Source: Ensifer sp. USDA 6670
Lineage (GTDB): Bacteria > Pseudomonadota > Alphaproteobacteria > Rhizobiales > Rhizobiaceae
DNA: 64,000 nucleotides
Direction: 5' to 3'
Assembly (NCBI GenBank): GCA_000421085.1
Contig: ATWE01000001.1
Coordinates: 1 to 64,000, forward strand
Shown here: positions 1 to 8,617 of the stretch, piece by piece
Numbering within the stretch: the stretch's first letter is position 1
Layout: each line of letters starts with the position of its first letter
The notes under the pieces: generated by a model
The model's database searches: none
Told to the model about the DNA's origin: nothing
What the model saw: only the letters and a program-made list of their open reading frames with translations
Program-made: the position numbers and the translations under genes

Positions 1-15
1 GGCGGCGGCGAGTAG
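1..15 (+). CDS. Probable 3' end of fixP (cbb3 oxidase subunit III), cut by the window edge
   Basis: The first 15 bases read as Gly-Gly-Gly-Glu followed by TAG. In rhizobia fixNOQP lies directly upstream of fixGHIS, and FixP-type proteins end in a short glycine-rich tail, so this is most simply the last four codons of fixP. Only position and four residues support it; the rest lies outside the window. Confidence 0.4.
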   Translation, partial: GGGE

Positions 16-117
16 CGGATACGAGATCCCGACGGCCGCGCGAGAGCAGTGTGGCCGCCGCAGCCACTTCCCCGGTGAAGGTGGCGTTCACTGCCGGTAC
101 GGCGCTCGTCCGCAAAC

Positions 118-131
118 TTGACGCAGATCAA
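118..131 (+). promoter_or_regulatory. FixK/FNR-type box upstream of fixG
   Basis: The sequence TTGAC-GCAG-ATCAA is a perfect match to the TTGAY-N4-RTCAA consensus of rhizobial FixK and FNR/Crp-type regulators. It ends 64 bases before the fixG ATG at 196, a spacing suited to a class II activator site. Its presence argues against the in-frame TTG at 118 as the start of fixG, because that codon is the first half-site of the box. Confidence 0.8.
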
Positions 132-195
132 GGCGCGCAACCGCCACGGGGCGCAAACCTCATCTGACAATCGAGTTCTAGCCGGGATTGCCCAA

Positions 196-1770
196 ATGCT
201 TCATCAGCCCGCCCATAAAGCTGGCTCCGTCGAGCGGCTCGAAGCCGAGCCCGTCAATGCCGCGCATGTGCGCAAGCCGCTTTACGAAAAGCGGCGGAAG
301 ATTTTCCCCAAACGAGCCGAGGGCCGCTTCCGCCAATTCAAGTGGCTGGTGATGCTGGTGACGCTCAGCATCTACTACTTGACGCCATGGATTCGCTGGG
401 ACCGCGGTGCGCATGCGCCGGACCAGGCCGTTCTTATCGATCTTGCGGCGCGGCGCTTCTATTTCTTCTTCATCGAAATATGGCCGCAGGAATTCTTCTT
501 CGTGGCGGGGCTCCTCGTGATGGCCGGCTTCGGCCTCTTCCTGGTGACCTCGGCAGTCGGCCGCGCCTGGTGCGGCTACGCCTGTCCGCAAACCGTCTGG
601 GTCGATCTCTTCCTGGTGATCGAGCGCTTCATCGAGGGCGACCGCAATGCACGCATGCGCCTCGACGCTGCACCCTGGACGCTGGAGAAGGTCGGCAAGC
701 GCGTTGCCAAGCATGCGATCTGGTTGGTGATCGGCGCTGCGACCGGGGGTGCCTGGATATTCTATTTCGCTGACGCTCCCCCGCTGATGAAGAGCTTCAT
801 TGCACTCGAGGCTGCACCGGCCGCCTACATGACGGTCGCGATCCTCACCGCCACGACCTACGTTTTCGGCGGGCTCATGCGTGAGCAGGTCTGCACCTAT
901 ATGTGTCCCTGGCCACGCATCCAGGCGGCGATGCTCGATGAAAATTCCCTCGTCGTCACCTATAACGACTGGCGCGGCGAGCCGCGCTCGCGGCATGCCA
1001 AGAAAGCGGCAGCAGCGGGCGAAGTGGTGGGCGACTGCGTCGACTGCAACGCTTGCGTTGCCGTTTGTCCCATGGGGATCGATATCCGCGACGGCCAGCA
1101 GCTCGAATGCATAACCTGCGCGCTCTGCATCGACGCCTGCGACGGCGTCATGGACAAGCTCGGGCGAGAGCGCGGGCTGATCTCTTACGCGACGCTCAGC
1201 GATTACGCGGCCAACATGGCGCTCGCCACCAACAGCGGCACGACGGCGACCGATCCCAGGCGCATGCGCGACGCGAACGGCGCCTTCGACGAGCAAGTCC
1301 GACAGTTCGACTGGCGCATAGTCTTCCGCCCGCGCGTCCTTCTCTATTTCGGCATCTGGGCACTCGTCGGTGTCGGCATGCTCTACGCGCTCGTCTCGCG
1401 CGACAGGCTCGAGCTCAATGTGCTGCATGACCGCAATCCGCAATATGTCGTTGAATCAGACGGATCAGTGCGCAACGGCTACATGCTCAAGCTGCTGAAC
1501 ATGATCCCCGAACAGCGGCGGATCACGCTCACCCTTGAGGGCATGCCATCAGCCCGGATGCGGATTGCCGGCCATGCGGCGGGCGACGGACGCAGTTTTT
1601 CAGTTGCGGTCGATGCCGACAAGATCACGCCGCTCAAGGTCTTCGTCACTCTGCCGAAGGAGAGGCTCGCCGAGGCCGAGGCAGGCTTCTTCTTCAAAGC
1701 CGAAGACTTGTCCAGCCACGAACGAGACATCTACCGAGCGAACTTCACCCAACCCGGAACAGCAAAGTGA
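196..1770 (+). CDS. fixG: FixG/CcoG, polyferredoxin of cbb3 oxidase assembly
   Basis: Membrane iron-sulfur protein required to assemble cbb3 cytochrome oxidase; CcoG homologues act as cupric reductases in the copper delivery route. The 524-residue product has several membrane helices, a CGYACP motif near residue 126 and two [4Fe-4S] ferredoxin motifs with cysteines at about 281, 284, 287, 291 and 305, 308, 311, 315. The ATG at 196 is preferred over an in-frame TTG at 118 because a FixK box covers the TTG and because rhizobial FixG proteins are about this length. fixH starts six bases after the stop, so this is the first gene of fixGHIS. Confidence 0.95.
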   Translation: MLHQPAHKAGSVERLEAEPVNAAHVRKPLYEKRRKIFPKRAEGRFRQFKWLVMLVTLSIYYLTPWIRWDRGAHAPDQAVLIDLAARRFYFFFIEIWPQEFFFVAGLLVMAGFGLFLVTSAVGRAWCGYACPQTVWVDLFLVIERFIEGDRNARMRLDAAPWTLEKVGKRVAKHAIWLVIGAATGGAWIFYFADAPPLMKSFIALEAAPAAYMTVAILTATTYVFGGLMREQVCTYMCPWPRIQAAMLDENSLVVTYNDWRGEPRSRHAKKAAAAGEVVGDCVDCNACVAVCPMGIDIRDGQQLECITCALCIDACDGVMDKLGRERGLISYATLSDYAANMALATNSGTTATDPRRMRDANGAFDEQVRQFDWRIVFRPRVLLYFGIWALVGVGMLYALVSRDRLELNVLHDRNPQYVVESDGSVRNGYMLKLLNMIPEQRRITLTLEGMPSARMRIAGHAAGDGRSFSVAVDADKITPLKVFVTLPKERLAEAEAGFFFKAEDLSSHERDIYRANFTQPGTAK

Positions 1771-1776
1771 GCGGCT

Positions 1777-2274
1777 ATGACCAGCAGGCAACGCAATGAA
1801 CCGCGCCGATTTACCGGATGGCACATGGTGGCGGTGATGGCGCTGTTCTTCGGCACCATCATCTCCGTCAATCTCGTCATGGCCTGGAACGCCAGCCGGA
1901 GTTGGAGCGGCCTTGTCGTCGAGAACGCCTACGTCGCCAGCCAGCAGTTCAATGACAAAATGGCCGAGACCCGCGCCTTTGCTGCGAGCGGCATCAAGGG
2001 TGAACTCACGGCCGACCACGGCGCGATCCACTACGCGCTGACCCGCAAGGGCGAGCCGGAGAGGACGATCGATACCGTGCTCGCCGTCCTCAAGCGGCCC
2101 GTCGAGGAACATGAGGATATGCACGTCGAACTCGTGCGTATGGGTGACGGTGTTTTCGTCGCCGAGCAGTCGCTGAAACCCGGCCAGTGGGTTGCTGACG
2201 TGACCGCCATGGCGGGTGGAACACTCGTCTATCGCCAGGCCATTCGTTTCATCCTCTCGGGAGAGGTCCAATGA
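1777..2274 (+). CDS. fixH: FixH, cbb3 oxidase assembly protein
   Basis: Small bitopic membrane protein needed for cbb3 oxidase maturation, thought to work with the copper ATPase FixI. The 165-residue product has one N-terminal membrane helix (about residues 12-35) followed by a periplasmic domain, as in the FixH/CcoH family. It begins six bases after fixG, and its last codons overlap the fixI start by four bases (ATGA), indicating translational coupling inside fixGHIS. Confidence 0.93.
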   Translation: MTSRQRNEPRRFTGWHMVAVMALFFGTIISVNLVMAWNASRSWSGLVVENAYVASQQFNDKMAETRAFAASGIKGELTADHGAIHYALTRKGEPERTIDTVLAVLKRPVEEHEDMHVELVRMGDGVFVAEQSLKPGQWVADVTAMAGGTLVYRQAIRFILSGEVQ

Positions 2275-4556
2275 GCTGTTGCGCCGCGGGAGCCGCGACA
2301 AACTTGGCTGCAGAACGGGCGGGTCAGCGGCTCCCTTCGTCCGAAGAAATTTGGCTGACGAGCCGTGCACTTGGGGGCGGGTTGCGCCAGACGGACCTCA
2401 GCGTGCCCGGCGTTCACTGCGGCGCTTGCATCACCACAATCGAGGCGGCGTTGCGGGAAAGATCCGAAGTCGAACGGGCGCGCGTCAATCTCTCCACTCG
2501 CCGCGTTTCGATCGTCTGGAAAGAGGAGGTCGCTGGAAAGCGCAGCGATCCCGGAGAACTGGTGCGCGCGGTCGGCGAGCGCGGCTACGAGACCCATATA
2601 TTCACGCCCGGTGAGGGGGAAGGCGATGCCGTTCTGAAGCAGTTGATCCGTGCGGTCGCGGTTTCGGGCTTTGCTGCGGCCAACATCATGCTGCTTTCGG
2701 TATCGGTCTGGTCGGGTGCGGACGCGGCCACGCGCGATCTCTTCCACTGGGTCTCGGCCATGATCGCAGGGCCGACGCTGATCTACGCCGGCCGCTTCTT
2801 CTATCAGTCCGCCTGGAATGCGCTCCGCCACGGGCGGACGAACATGGACTTGCCGATCGCCCTTGCCGTCACTCTCTCCTATGCCATGTCGCTATACGAG
2901 ACGATCGGCCATGGAGAGCATGCCTGGTTCGACGCGACCGTCACACTTCTGTTCTTCCTTCTCATCGGCCGGACGCTCGACCATATGATGCGCGGCCGCG
3001 CACGGTCCGCGATCAGCGGCCTCGCGCGGCTATCGCCACGCGGCGCGACAGTCCTGCATGCCGACGGTTCGCCGGAATATCGCGCCGTCGATGAGATCGA
3101 ACCCGGCGAGCGACTGATGATCGCTGCCGGCGAACGCATACCGGTCGACGGCTGCGTCGTATCCGGCACCAGTGACCTGGACCGCTCGGTCGTCAACGGC
3201 GAGAGCGAGCCGACACCGGTCAGCTCGGGTGACGCGGTCGAAGCCGGCACGCTCAACCTTACCGGCCCGCTGGTGCTCCGGGCGACGGCAAACGCGCGCA
3301 ACTCCTTCCTCGCCGAGATCATGGGGCTGATGGAGGCGGCCGAAGGCGGGAGGGCCCGCTATCGCCGGGTTGCAGACCGTGCTGCACAATATTATTCGCC
3401 GTTCGTCCACTTGCTTGCGCTTTTGACATTCATCGGCTGGATGCTCGTCGAGGGCGATGTCCGCCATGCGATGCTGATCGCCGTCGCCGTCCTCATCATC
3501 ACCTGCCCCTGTGCACTTGGGCTTGCGGTACCGGTCGTGCAGGTGGTCGCCGCGGGGCGGCTATTCCAGGGCGGTGTCATGGTGAAGGATGGCTCTGCCA
3601 TGGAGCGGCTCGCCGAAATCGACACAGTGCTGCTCGACAAGACCGGCACCTTGACCGTCGGTAGGCCGCGGCTCGTGAATGCGCAGCATTTGGCACCCGA
3701 TTTGCTCACTATGGCGGCTGCCCTTGCCGTACACTCAAGGCACCCTATTGCAACGGCGATCCAGGATGCGGCAGCGAGAGTACCGCCGCTCGCAGGCGAA
3801 ATTCGTGAAATTCCCGGCGCCGGCATCGAAGCTGAAACGGCCGACGGCGTCTACCGGCTCGGCAGCCGCGGCTTTGCAACTGGTGGAGTGGGTGTTGAGA
3901 GCCGGCAATCGGAGGCATGTCTTTCGCTTGATAGGCGGGAGCTTGCCTGCTTCCGTTTCGAAGATCGGCTGCGACCGGCAACCGCCGGCGCGATCCACGC
4001 GCTTGGCGGGATGGGCCTTGCGGTCGAAATATTGTCCGGTGACCGCGAACCGATCGTGCAGGCCCTCGCGGCCGAATTGGGGCTCGAAAACTGGAAGGCC
4101 GGGCTGTCTCCTCGCGGCAAGGTCGAAGTGTGCGCCGCTGCCAGTCGGAGCGGCCACAAGGCCCTCATGGTTGGCGACGGCATCAATGACGCGCCGGCTT
4201 TGCGTTCGGCCCATGTTTCTATGGCACCGGCGACTGCCGCCGATGTCGGCCGTCAGGCGGCGGATTTCGTGTTCATGCATCAGGCGCTGACCGCCGTCCC
4301 CTTCGCGATCGAGACGTCGCGCCGGGCGGGACGGCTGATCCGCCAGAACTTCGCGCTTGCGATCGGTTACAACGCGATCGCGGTGCCGATTGCGATCCTC
4401 GGCTATGCTACGCCTCTGGTGGCGGCGATCGCTATGTCGAGCTCATCGCTGATCGTTGTCGCCAATGCCCTGCGGCTGGCGGGCACTGCATCACCGAACA
4501 CATTTGGCCGACGGGAGCACATTGCACCACTGCAGCCATCGGGGAGTGGACTATGA
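2271..4556 (+). CDS. fixI: FixI/CcoI, copper-transporting P1B-type ATPase
   Basis: ATP-driven copper exporter that supplies the CuB site of cbb3 oxidase. The 761-residue protein has an N-terminal heavy-metal domain with CGAC at residues 50-53, the membrane CPC metal motif at 412-414, the phosphorylation site DKTGT at Asp456, an HP motif, and the hinge GDGIND near 636-640, all in order. Length is normal for FixI. It overlaps fixH and fixS by four bases each. No key residue is missing. Confidence 0.96.
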   Translation: MSCCAAGAATNLAAERAGQRLPSSEEIWLTSRALGGGLRQTDLSVPGVHCGACITTIEAALRERSEVERARVNLSTRRVSIVWKEEVAGKRSDPGELVRAVGERGYETHIFTPGEGEGDAVLKQLIRAVAVSGFAAANIMLLSVSVWSGADAATRDLFHWVSAMIAGPTLIYAGRFFYQSAWNALRHGRTNMDLPIALAVTLSYAMSLYETIGHGEHAWFDATVTLLFFLLIGRTLDHMMRGRARSAISGLARLSPRGATVLHADGSPEYRAVDEIEPGERLMIAAGERIPVDGCVVSGTSDLDRSVVNGESEPTPVSSGDAVEAGTLNLTGPLVLRATANARNSFLAEIMGLMEAAEGGRARYRRVADRAAQYYSPFVHLLALLTFIGWMLVEGDVRHAMLIAVAVLIITCPCALGLAVPVVQVVAAGRLFQGGVMVKDGSAMERLAEIDTVLLDKTGTLTVGRPRLVNAQHLAPDLLTMAAALAVHSRHPIATAIQDAAARVPPLAGEIREIPGAGIEAETADGVYRLGSRGFATGGVGVESRQSEACLSLDRRELACFRFEDRLRPATAGAIHALGGMGLAVEILSGDREPIVQALAAELGLENWKAGLSPRGKVEVCAAASRSGHKALMVGDGINDAPALRSAHVSMAPATAADVGRQAADFVFMHQALTAVPFAIETSRRAGRLIRQNFALAIGYNAIAVPIAILGYATPLVAAIAMSSSSLIVVANALRLAGTASPNTFGRREHIAPLQPSGSGL

Positions 4557-4708
4557 ACACGCTGGTCTATCTAATTCCGATCGCATTGGTTCTCGGCGGA
4601 CTCGGGCTCCTCGCATTCCTCTGGGCGGTGAGGAGCGGACAATATGAAGACCTGGAAGGTGCGTCCTGGCGCGTCCTCGACGAGGGCGATGGCAGACCGC
4701 AAACCTGA
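4553..4708 (+). CDS. fixS: FixS/CcoS, cbb3 oxidase maturation membrane peptide
   Basis: A 51-residue protein whose ATG overlaps the fixI stop (ATGA). It has one N-terminal membrane helix (about residues 4-25) followed by a tryptophan-containing basic/acidic tail with the segment SGQYEDLEG, which is typical of FixS/CcoS. The family is required for inserting haem and copper into the cbb3 catalytic subunit. It is the last gene of fixGHIS. Confidence 0.9.
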   Translation: MNTLVYLIPIALVLGGLGLLAFLWAVRSGQYEDLEGASWRVLDEGDGRPQT

Positions 4709-4821
4709 TCCACCGACGTCAAGATATGTTGCCATGGGACGGCTGTAGGACAATTCGCTCGACGCGGTGGTTCCGAGGCCGCGTTCGTCTTGCCGGTCGC
4801 TGTCGAGGTATCAAGTGCTTA

Positions 4822-4835
4822 TTGACTTGCATCAA
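4822..4835 (+). promoter_or_regulatory. FixK/FNR-type box upstream of a LysE-family gene
   Basis: TTGAC-TTGC-ATCAA carries the same two half-sites as the box in front of fixG. It lies 58 bases before the ATG at 4894 and 114 bases after the fixS stop. The upstream gene reads away from the gap only on the plus strand, so the LysE-type gene is the only apparent target. Direct match; regulation is inferred. Confidence 0.7.
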
Positions 4836-4893
4836 GGTTCATTGATGTAACGGGCCTTAAACAGTCTTCGTTGCCACCCTCCAGCTCGTTTCC

Positions 4894-5454
4894 ATGGTCA
4901 CTCTGTCCTTCGTCCTCTCCACTGTCCTGATCCTGCTGACGCCGGGCCCGACGAACACCGTCCTGGCCACATGCGGAGCATCGCTCGGCATTCGAAGGGC
5001 CGCGATAATGCCCTTTGCAGAAGCAATGGGGTATATCCTGGCTGTGTCGTTCTTCGTCGTAGTGGCCGATCGCGTACAAGGAAACTCGATCGCATTCGCC
5101 ACGATGAAGCTGCTGGCGGCGGGCTGGCTGCTCTATTCGGCGGTAAAGCTTTGGGGCATGCCGTTGCGAACGGACGCAAAGTCGGCCCGGCAGCTGTTCG
5201 TTCGTGTATTGCTGACGACGCTGATCAACCCGAAGGCCATGCTGGTCGGAACGGTGCTGATACCGGCGGGCGCGGGCGTCGAAGTTTCCATTTGGGTGGC
5301 GACCTACGCAGCCATGTCGACGCTCGCGGGCCTGGGCTGGGTCCTCTTCGGCGCCTGCCTGCCCTTGGGGGTGCGACGGCACTCCTACAAGCTTGCGTCG
5401 ATCGTCCTCGGCGGCTTCTCGATGGCGGCCGTGGTAAGCGCGATCCCGGGATAG
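4894..5454 (+). CDS. LysE/RhtB-family amino acid exporter
   Basis: A 186-residue integral membrane protein with about six hydrophobic helices, of normal length for LysE/RhtB translocators. The N-terminus carries the family pattern TPGPTNTVLATCGASLG and a mid-protein segment NPKAML. The family exports amino acids or related small compounds by proton antiport; the substrate here cannot be assigned. It is preceded by a FixK-type box and follows fixS, which suggests expression under low oxygen. The ATG at 4894 is the only start that includes the complete first helix; its Shine-Dalgarno signal is weak. Confidence 0.85.
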   Translation: MVTLSFVLSTVLILLTPGPTNTVLATCGASLGIRRAAIMPFAEAMGYILAVSFFVVVADRVQGNSIAFATMKLLAAGWLLYSAVKLWGMPLRTDAKSARQLFVRVLLTTLINPKAMLVGTVLIPAGAGVEVSIWVATYAAMSTLAGLGWVLFGACLPLGVRRHSYKLASIVLGGFSMAAVVSAIPG

Positions 5455-5583
5455 CTGATCGCCGGCGCGTCTGGTTCCTTGGACTCGCTTCCGAGAAGAA
5501 GTTCGATGGCAGCGATCTCACCTCCGACGGTCGCGTAACGCGGCCCACAATGCCCGCATGCGTCCGTGAATACAAGCGGGGCG

Positions 5584-6897
5584 TTACCAGCCGGCGAAAT
5601 CTCCAAGCAAGGCCTCATCGATCCGTCCGGCGGCCACATCGGCGAGCGCCTGGTCGAGCAGGGCGACACCCGCCTCGGCCTCCGCCCGCGTCAATGTCAG
5701 CGGAGGCGTGAGTTCGAGCACGTTGGATCGCACGCCGACATAGTAAAGCACGAGGCCGAGTTGGAAAGCGCGGTAGACGGTCAGCGCCGCCTGACGTGAA
5801 GCCGGTTCGCGGCTGGCGGGATCGGTCACAAGTTCGATGCCGAGAGCGAGGCCGCGGCCGCGCACATCGCCGATCAGCGTATGGCTGGCGGCAAGGCGGT
5901 CAAGCGCCTCGCGCAGCACCTTGCCGCTTCTTTCCGCATTCAAGACGAGGTGGTCGCGCTCGATCGTCTGCAACACGGCCAGCGCGGCGGCCGCGCAGAC
6001 GGGATTGCCGTGCACGGTCTGGAGCGAGAAGGCAATGCTGTGATTCATGATAGCCTCCGGGCCGACCACCGCGGAGATCGGCAGGCCGCCGCCAAGACCC
6101 TTGCCGAAGACGACGATGTCCGGTTCGATAGCGGAATGCTCGAAGGCGTTGAAGCGGCCGCTGCGGCCGAGACCGACCTTCACTTCGTCCGAAACGATCA
6201 GGATGCCGTGCCTGCGGCAGAGGGTTTCCACCGCCTTGAAGAACCCGTCCGGCGGCACCAGCATGCCGCCGTCCGACTGGATCGGTTCGATGAAGAAGGC
6301 TGCGACCTCTTCCGGCGGCACTCCGGTCGCGAAGAGCCGTTCTAGATGGGCGAGCGCGGCGTCCCTTGCAACCTCGGGGCTGCCCGCGGCATAGCTGTTC
6401 GGATAGGGCACGAGCGTCAGGCCTTCTGCCCGACTGCCCTGTTGTGCCGGATGGCCGGAAACGCCCATGGAGCCTATGGTGCCGCCGTGATAGGCCCCGT
6501 TGAACGCAAGAATGCGCGGCCGGCCGGTGGCGGCGACGACCATGCGGGCGACCGTCTCATTGGCGTCGGAGCCGGAATGGCCGAACCAGACGCGGCCGCG
6601 GGCGCGCTCCGGTACGAGCGAAAGCAGCTTTTCGGCGAGCAGCACGCAGGCCTCGTTGGCCGAGGAAAGATAGCTCGCGCCCGCCTGATCGGAGAGCGCG
6701 CGGCCCACCGCCTCGCGGATCGCCGGATGGGAATGGCCGAGGCTCGCCGCGCCCCAGGAGGCGGAGAAATCGAGAAGCTGCCGCCCGTCGTCGGCGGTGA
6801 GATAGGCGCCGCTGCCCCCGACGACCGCCTGCGGAAAAAACCGCAGATGCGCCATTTTGGAAACCGAGCGGCCTTCACGGGCGTAGAGACCGGTCAC
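5584..6897 (-). CDS. Class III (omega) PLP aminotransferase
   Basis: A 437-residue fold-type I aminotransferase that would move an amino group between an omega-amino compound and a keto acid. Visible motifs include the glycine-rich PLP phosphate region GHSGSDANE, the DEVKVGLGR segment (Asp contacting the PLP ring) and the Schiff-base lysine in FGKGLGGGLP. A GTG start at 6897 is chosen because AGGAG precedes it by eight bases and the previous gene stops only 14 bases upstream. It is the last gene of the Liv-type operon (SBP to aminotransferase), so it probably acts on the imported compound or a hydrolysis product. The substrate is unknown. Confidence 0.88.
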   Translation of the reverse strand: MTGLYAREGRSVSKMAHLRFFPQAVVGGSGAYLTADDGRQLLDFSASWGAASLGHSHPAIREAVGRALSDQAGASYLSSANEACVLLAEKLLSLVPERARGRVWFGHSGSDANETVARMVVAATGRPRILAFNGAYHGGTIGSMGVSGHPAQQGSRAEGLTLVPYPNSYAAGSPEVARDAALAHLERLFATGVPPEEVAAFFIEPIQSDGGMLVPPDGFFKAVETLCRRHGILIVSDEVKVGLGRSGRFNAFEHSAIEPDIVVFGKGLGGGLPISAVVGPEAIMNHSIAFSLQTVHGNPVCAAAALAVLQTIERDHLVLNAERSGKVLREALDRLAASHTLIGDVRGRGLALGIELVTDPASREPASRQAALTVYRAFQLGLVLYYVGVRSNVLELTPPLTLTRAEAEAGVALLDQALADVAAGRIDEALLGDFAGW

Positions 6898-6911
6898 GCA
6901 GGCTATCTCCT

Positions 6912-7580
6912 CTATTTGAAAAAGGTGAGAACCTCTTCGAGCGAGACGACATGGCAGTAGATCATGTTGATGATCTCGAGTTCCCGCCGGTGCAGATCGT
7001 CCGTCGCCGCGGCGCCGCAATCGTCGACGACGACCACGCCGAAACTTTCATCCGCAAGGCTGCGCACTGTCGAGGAGACGCACTGGTCGGTGAAGATGCC
7101 GCAGCAGATGACGTCCTTGATGCCCATATTGTGGAGGATGAGGCGAAGGTTCGTACCGGTCAGCGCGCTGTCTGTCGTCTTTGTGACGACGATCTCGTCG
7201 CGACGCGGTTCCAGTTCCGGAACGATCTGTCCCTCGGGCAGATCCTTGGGCAGAAGCAGGTAATTGAAGCCGGGCTTCTTCTGGCTCAGGGAGCGGTCGC
7301 GCCCGTCCGGCTTCAGGCAGGCGATGCGGGCGAAGATGACCTCCACCTTGCGCTTGCGGCATTCGTCGATCAGCCGCGCCGTGTTCGGTATCACCGTCTT
7401 GCGCATACGCTCGTAGAAAGGTTGCCAGCGGGCGGTTTCCTCAGGCGTATCCTTCGGGTCGAGATAGGTGTTCTGGATGTCGATGACCAGCAGCGCCGTC
7501 GTCTCCGGATCGAGCCTGATGTCGTCCGGCTCCTCGGCACCGGCATAGTAGAAAGATCGGTAGGCGGTCTTCCAGCTCAT
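6912..7580 (-). CDS. Isochorismatase-fold cysteine hydrolase (first of two)
   Basis: A 222-residue cytosolic amidohydrolase. The catalytic triad of the family is visible: Asp34 in LVIDIQN, Lys in VVTKTTDSAL, and Cys in FTDQCVSS. The family covers isochorismatase, nicotinamidase, N-carbamoyl and biuret-type hydrolases, so amide or ureido cleavage is likely but the substrate cannot be read from sequence. Its start overlaps the end of the livM-like gene by four bases, placing it in the transporter operon. A second member of the family is encoded at 12290-12943, at the other side of the transporter genes. Confidence 0.87.
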   Translation of the reverse strand: MSWKTAYRSFYYAGAEEPDDIRLDPETTALLVIDIQNTYLDPKDTPEETARWQPFYERMRKTVIPNTARLIDECRKRKVEVIFARIACLKPDGRDRSLSQKKPGFNYLLLPKDLPEGQIVPELEPRRDEIVVTKTTDSALTGTNLRLILHNMGIKDVICCGIFTDQCVSSTVRSLADESFGVVVVDDCGAAATDDLHRRELEIINMIYCHVVSLEEVLTFFK

Positions 7581-8605
7581 GCAACTGTCTCCTTCTTGCG
7601 GCGGGCGCGGGTGAGGATGTGGCCTATCTCGCGGTTCGGGAAGAGACCGCCCGGCTTGACGATCATTACGGCGATCATGGCGAGCGCGAGGACGATTTCG
7701 GTTAGGCCGACGATCCGGCCGGCGCCCAAGGCGGTGGCGTTGAGCGCACCTTCCGTTCCGCGCAGCCCCTCATAGGCGAAGGTGACGATAATCGTGCCGG
7801 CCACGGCCCCTGTCACCGTGTTGGCGCCGCCGATCACCAGCATGGTGATGATGAGGAACGTCTCCTTGAGATAGAAGGCCTTCGGCGCGAACGAGGTGAT
7901 GAAATGTCCCCACAGCGCCCCGCCGATGCCCGCGATGAATGCGGCGAGGATGAAAGCACGCCAGCGCAGTTGCGGAATGTCGGCGCCGAGGGCCGCGGCG
8001 GCGACCTCATCCTCCCGCGTGGCGCGCAGCAGCTTGCCTGTCCGCGATTCCTTGAAGGTAAGCGCCACGATCACCACGATGGCTGCGACGATCGCGGCGA
8101 TCGGCATGTCCGTCGTCTTCGGCAGGCCGAAGAGCGTGCGCGGCCCGTTGGTGAAGGCGCTCCAGTTGTTCATGACCGTGTAGAGCACGACGAGCAGCGC
8201 GAAGGAGGTGATCACCGACGCCGCATCCGAAAGCCGCATCAACGGATAGGCGACGACGGCCGCGACGACGGCGGCCAGCACGCCCGCCGCGAGCATGGCG
8301 AGGAGCGGCGAAACTTCCACGACCTTCATGAAATCGTAGAGATCCGGCAGCGCCATGCCCTTCATCTGAGACGGGATGGTGAGCACGGCGGACGTGTAGG
8401 CGCCGAGGCCCATGAAGCCGATATGGGCGAAGGAGAGCAGGCCCGAATTGCCCATGAAGGTCTGCAGGCCGATGACCAGCACGAGCGAGATCAGCAGGTT
8501 GGTGGCGACGCGGTCGTAGAGACGGATTCCGAGGAGCTGGCTTCCGACGGCGATGGCGGCGATGACGCCGATGAGGATGATGGCGGTGAAATAGGAGTGT
8601 TTCAT
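7577..8605 (-). CDS. Branched-chain/amide-type ABC permease, LivM family
   Basis: A 342-residue inner-membrane permease of the HAAT family, with about eight to ten hydrophobic helices and the family loop EDEVAAAALGADIPQLRW near the middle. It pairs with the LivH-type permease 12 bases upstream and the ATPases further upstream. The related families import branched-chain amino acids, amides, urea or aromatic compounds. The surrounding hydrolases and aminotransferase suggest an amide or amino substrate, but this is inferred. Confidence 0.92.
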   Translation of the reverse strand: MKHSYFTAIILIGVIAAIAVGSQLLGIRLYDRVATNLLISLVLVIGLQTFMGNSGLLSFAHIGFMGLGAYTSAVLTIPSQMKGMALPDLYDFMKVVEVSPLLAMLAAGVLAAVVAAVVAYPLMRLSDAASVITSFALLVVLYTVMNNWSAFTNGPRTLFGLPKTTDMPIAAIVAAIVVIVALTFKESRTGKLLRATREDEVAAAALGADIPQLRWRAFILAAFIAGIGGALWGHFITSFAPKAFYLKETFLIITMLVIGGANTVTGAVAGTIIVTFAYEGLRGTEGALNATALGAGRIVGLTEIVLALAMIAVMIVKPGGLFPNREIGHILTRARRKKETVA

Positions 8606-8617
8606 GGTCGCGCTCTC

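Noticed and set aside
118..195. In-frame TTG start extending FixG by 26 residues
   Set aside because: The TTG is the first half-site of a FixK box, and the shorter protein matches the normal FixG length.
3691..3706. Perfect sigma-54-type pattern TGGCAC-N5-TTGCT
   Set aside because: It lies inside the fixI coding sequence and no gene begins downstream on that strand except within the operon; most likely chance.
5385..5669. Minus-strand frame with a protein-like stretch (TDACGHCGPRYATVGG) between the exporter and the aminotransferase
   Set aside because: It overlaps the ends of both neighbouring genes, has no good start, and the rest looks random; no family was recognised.
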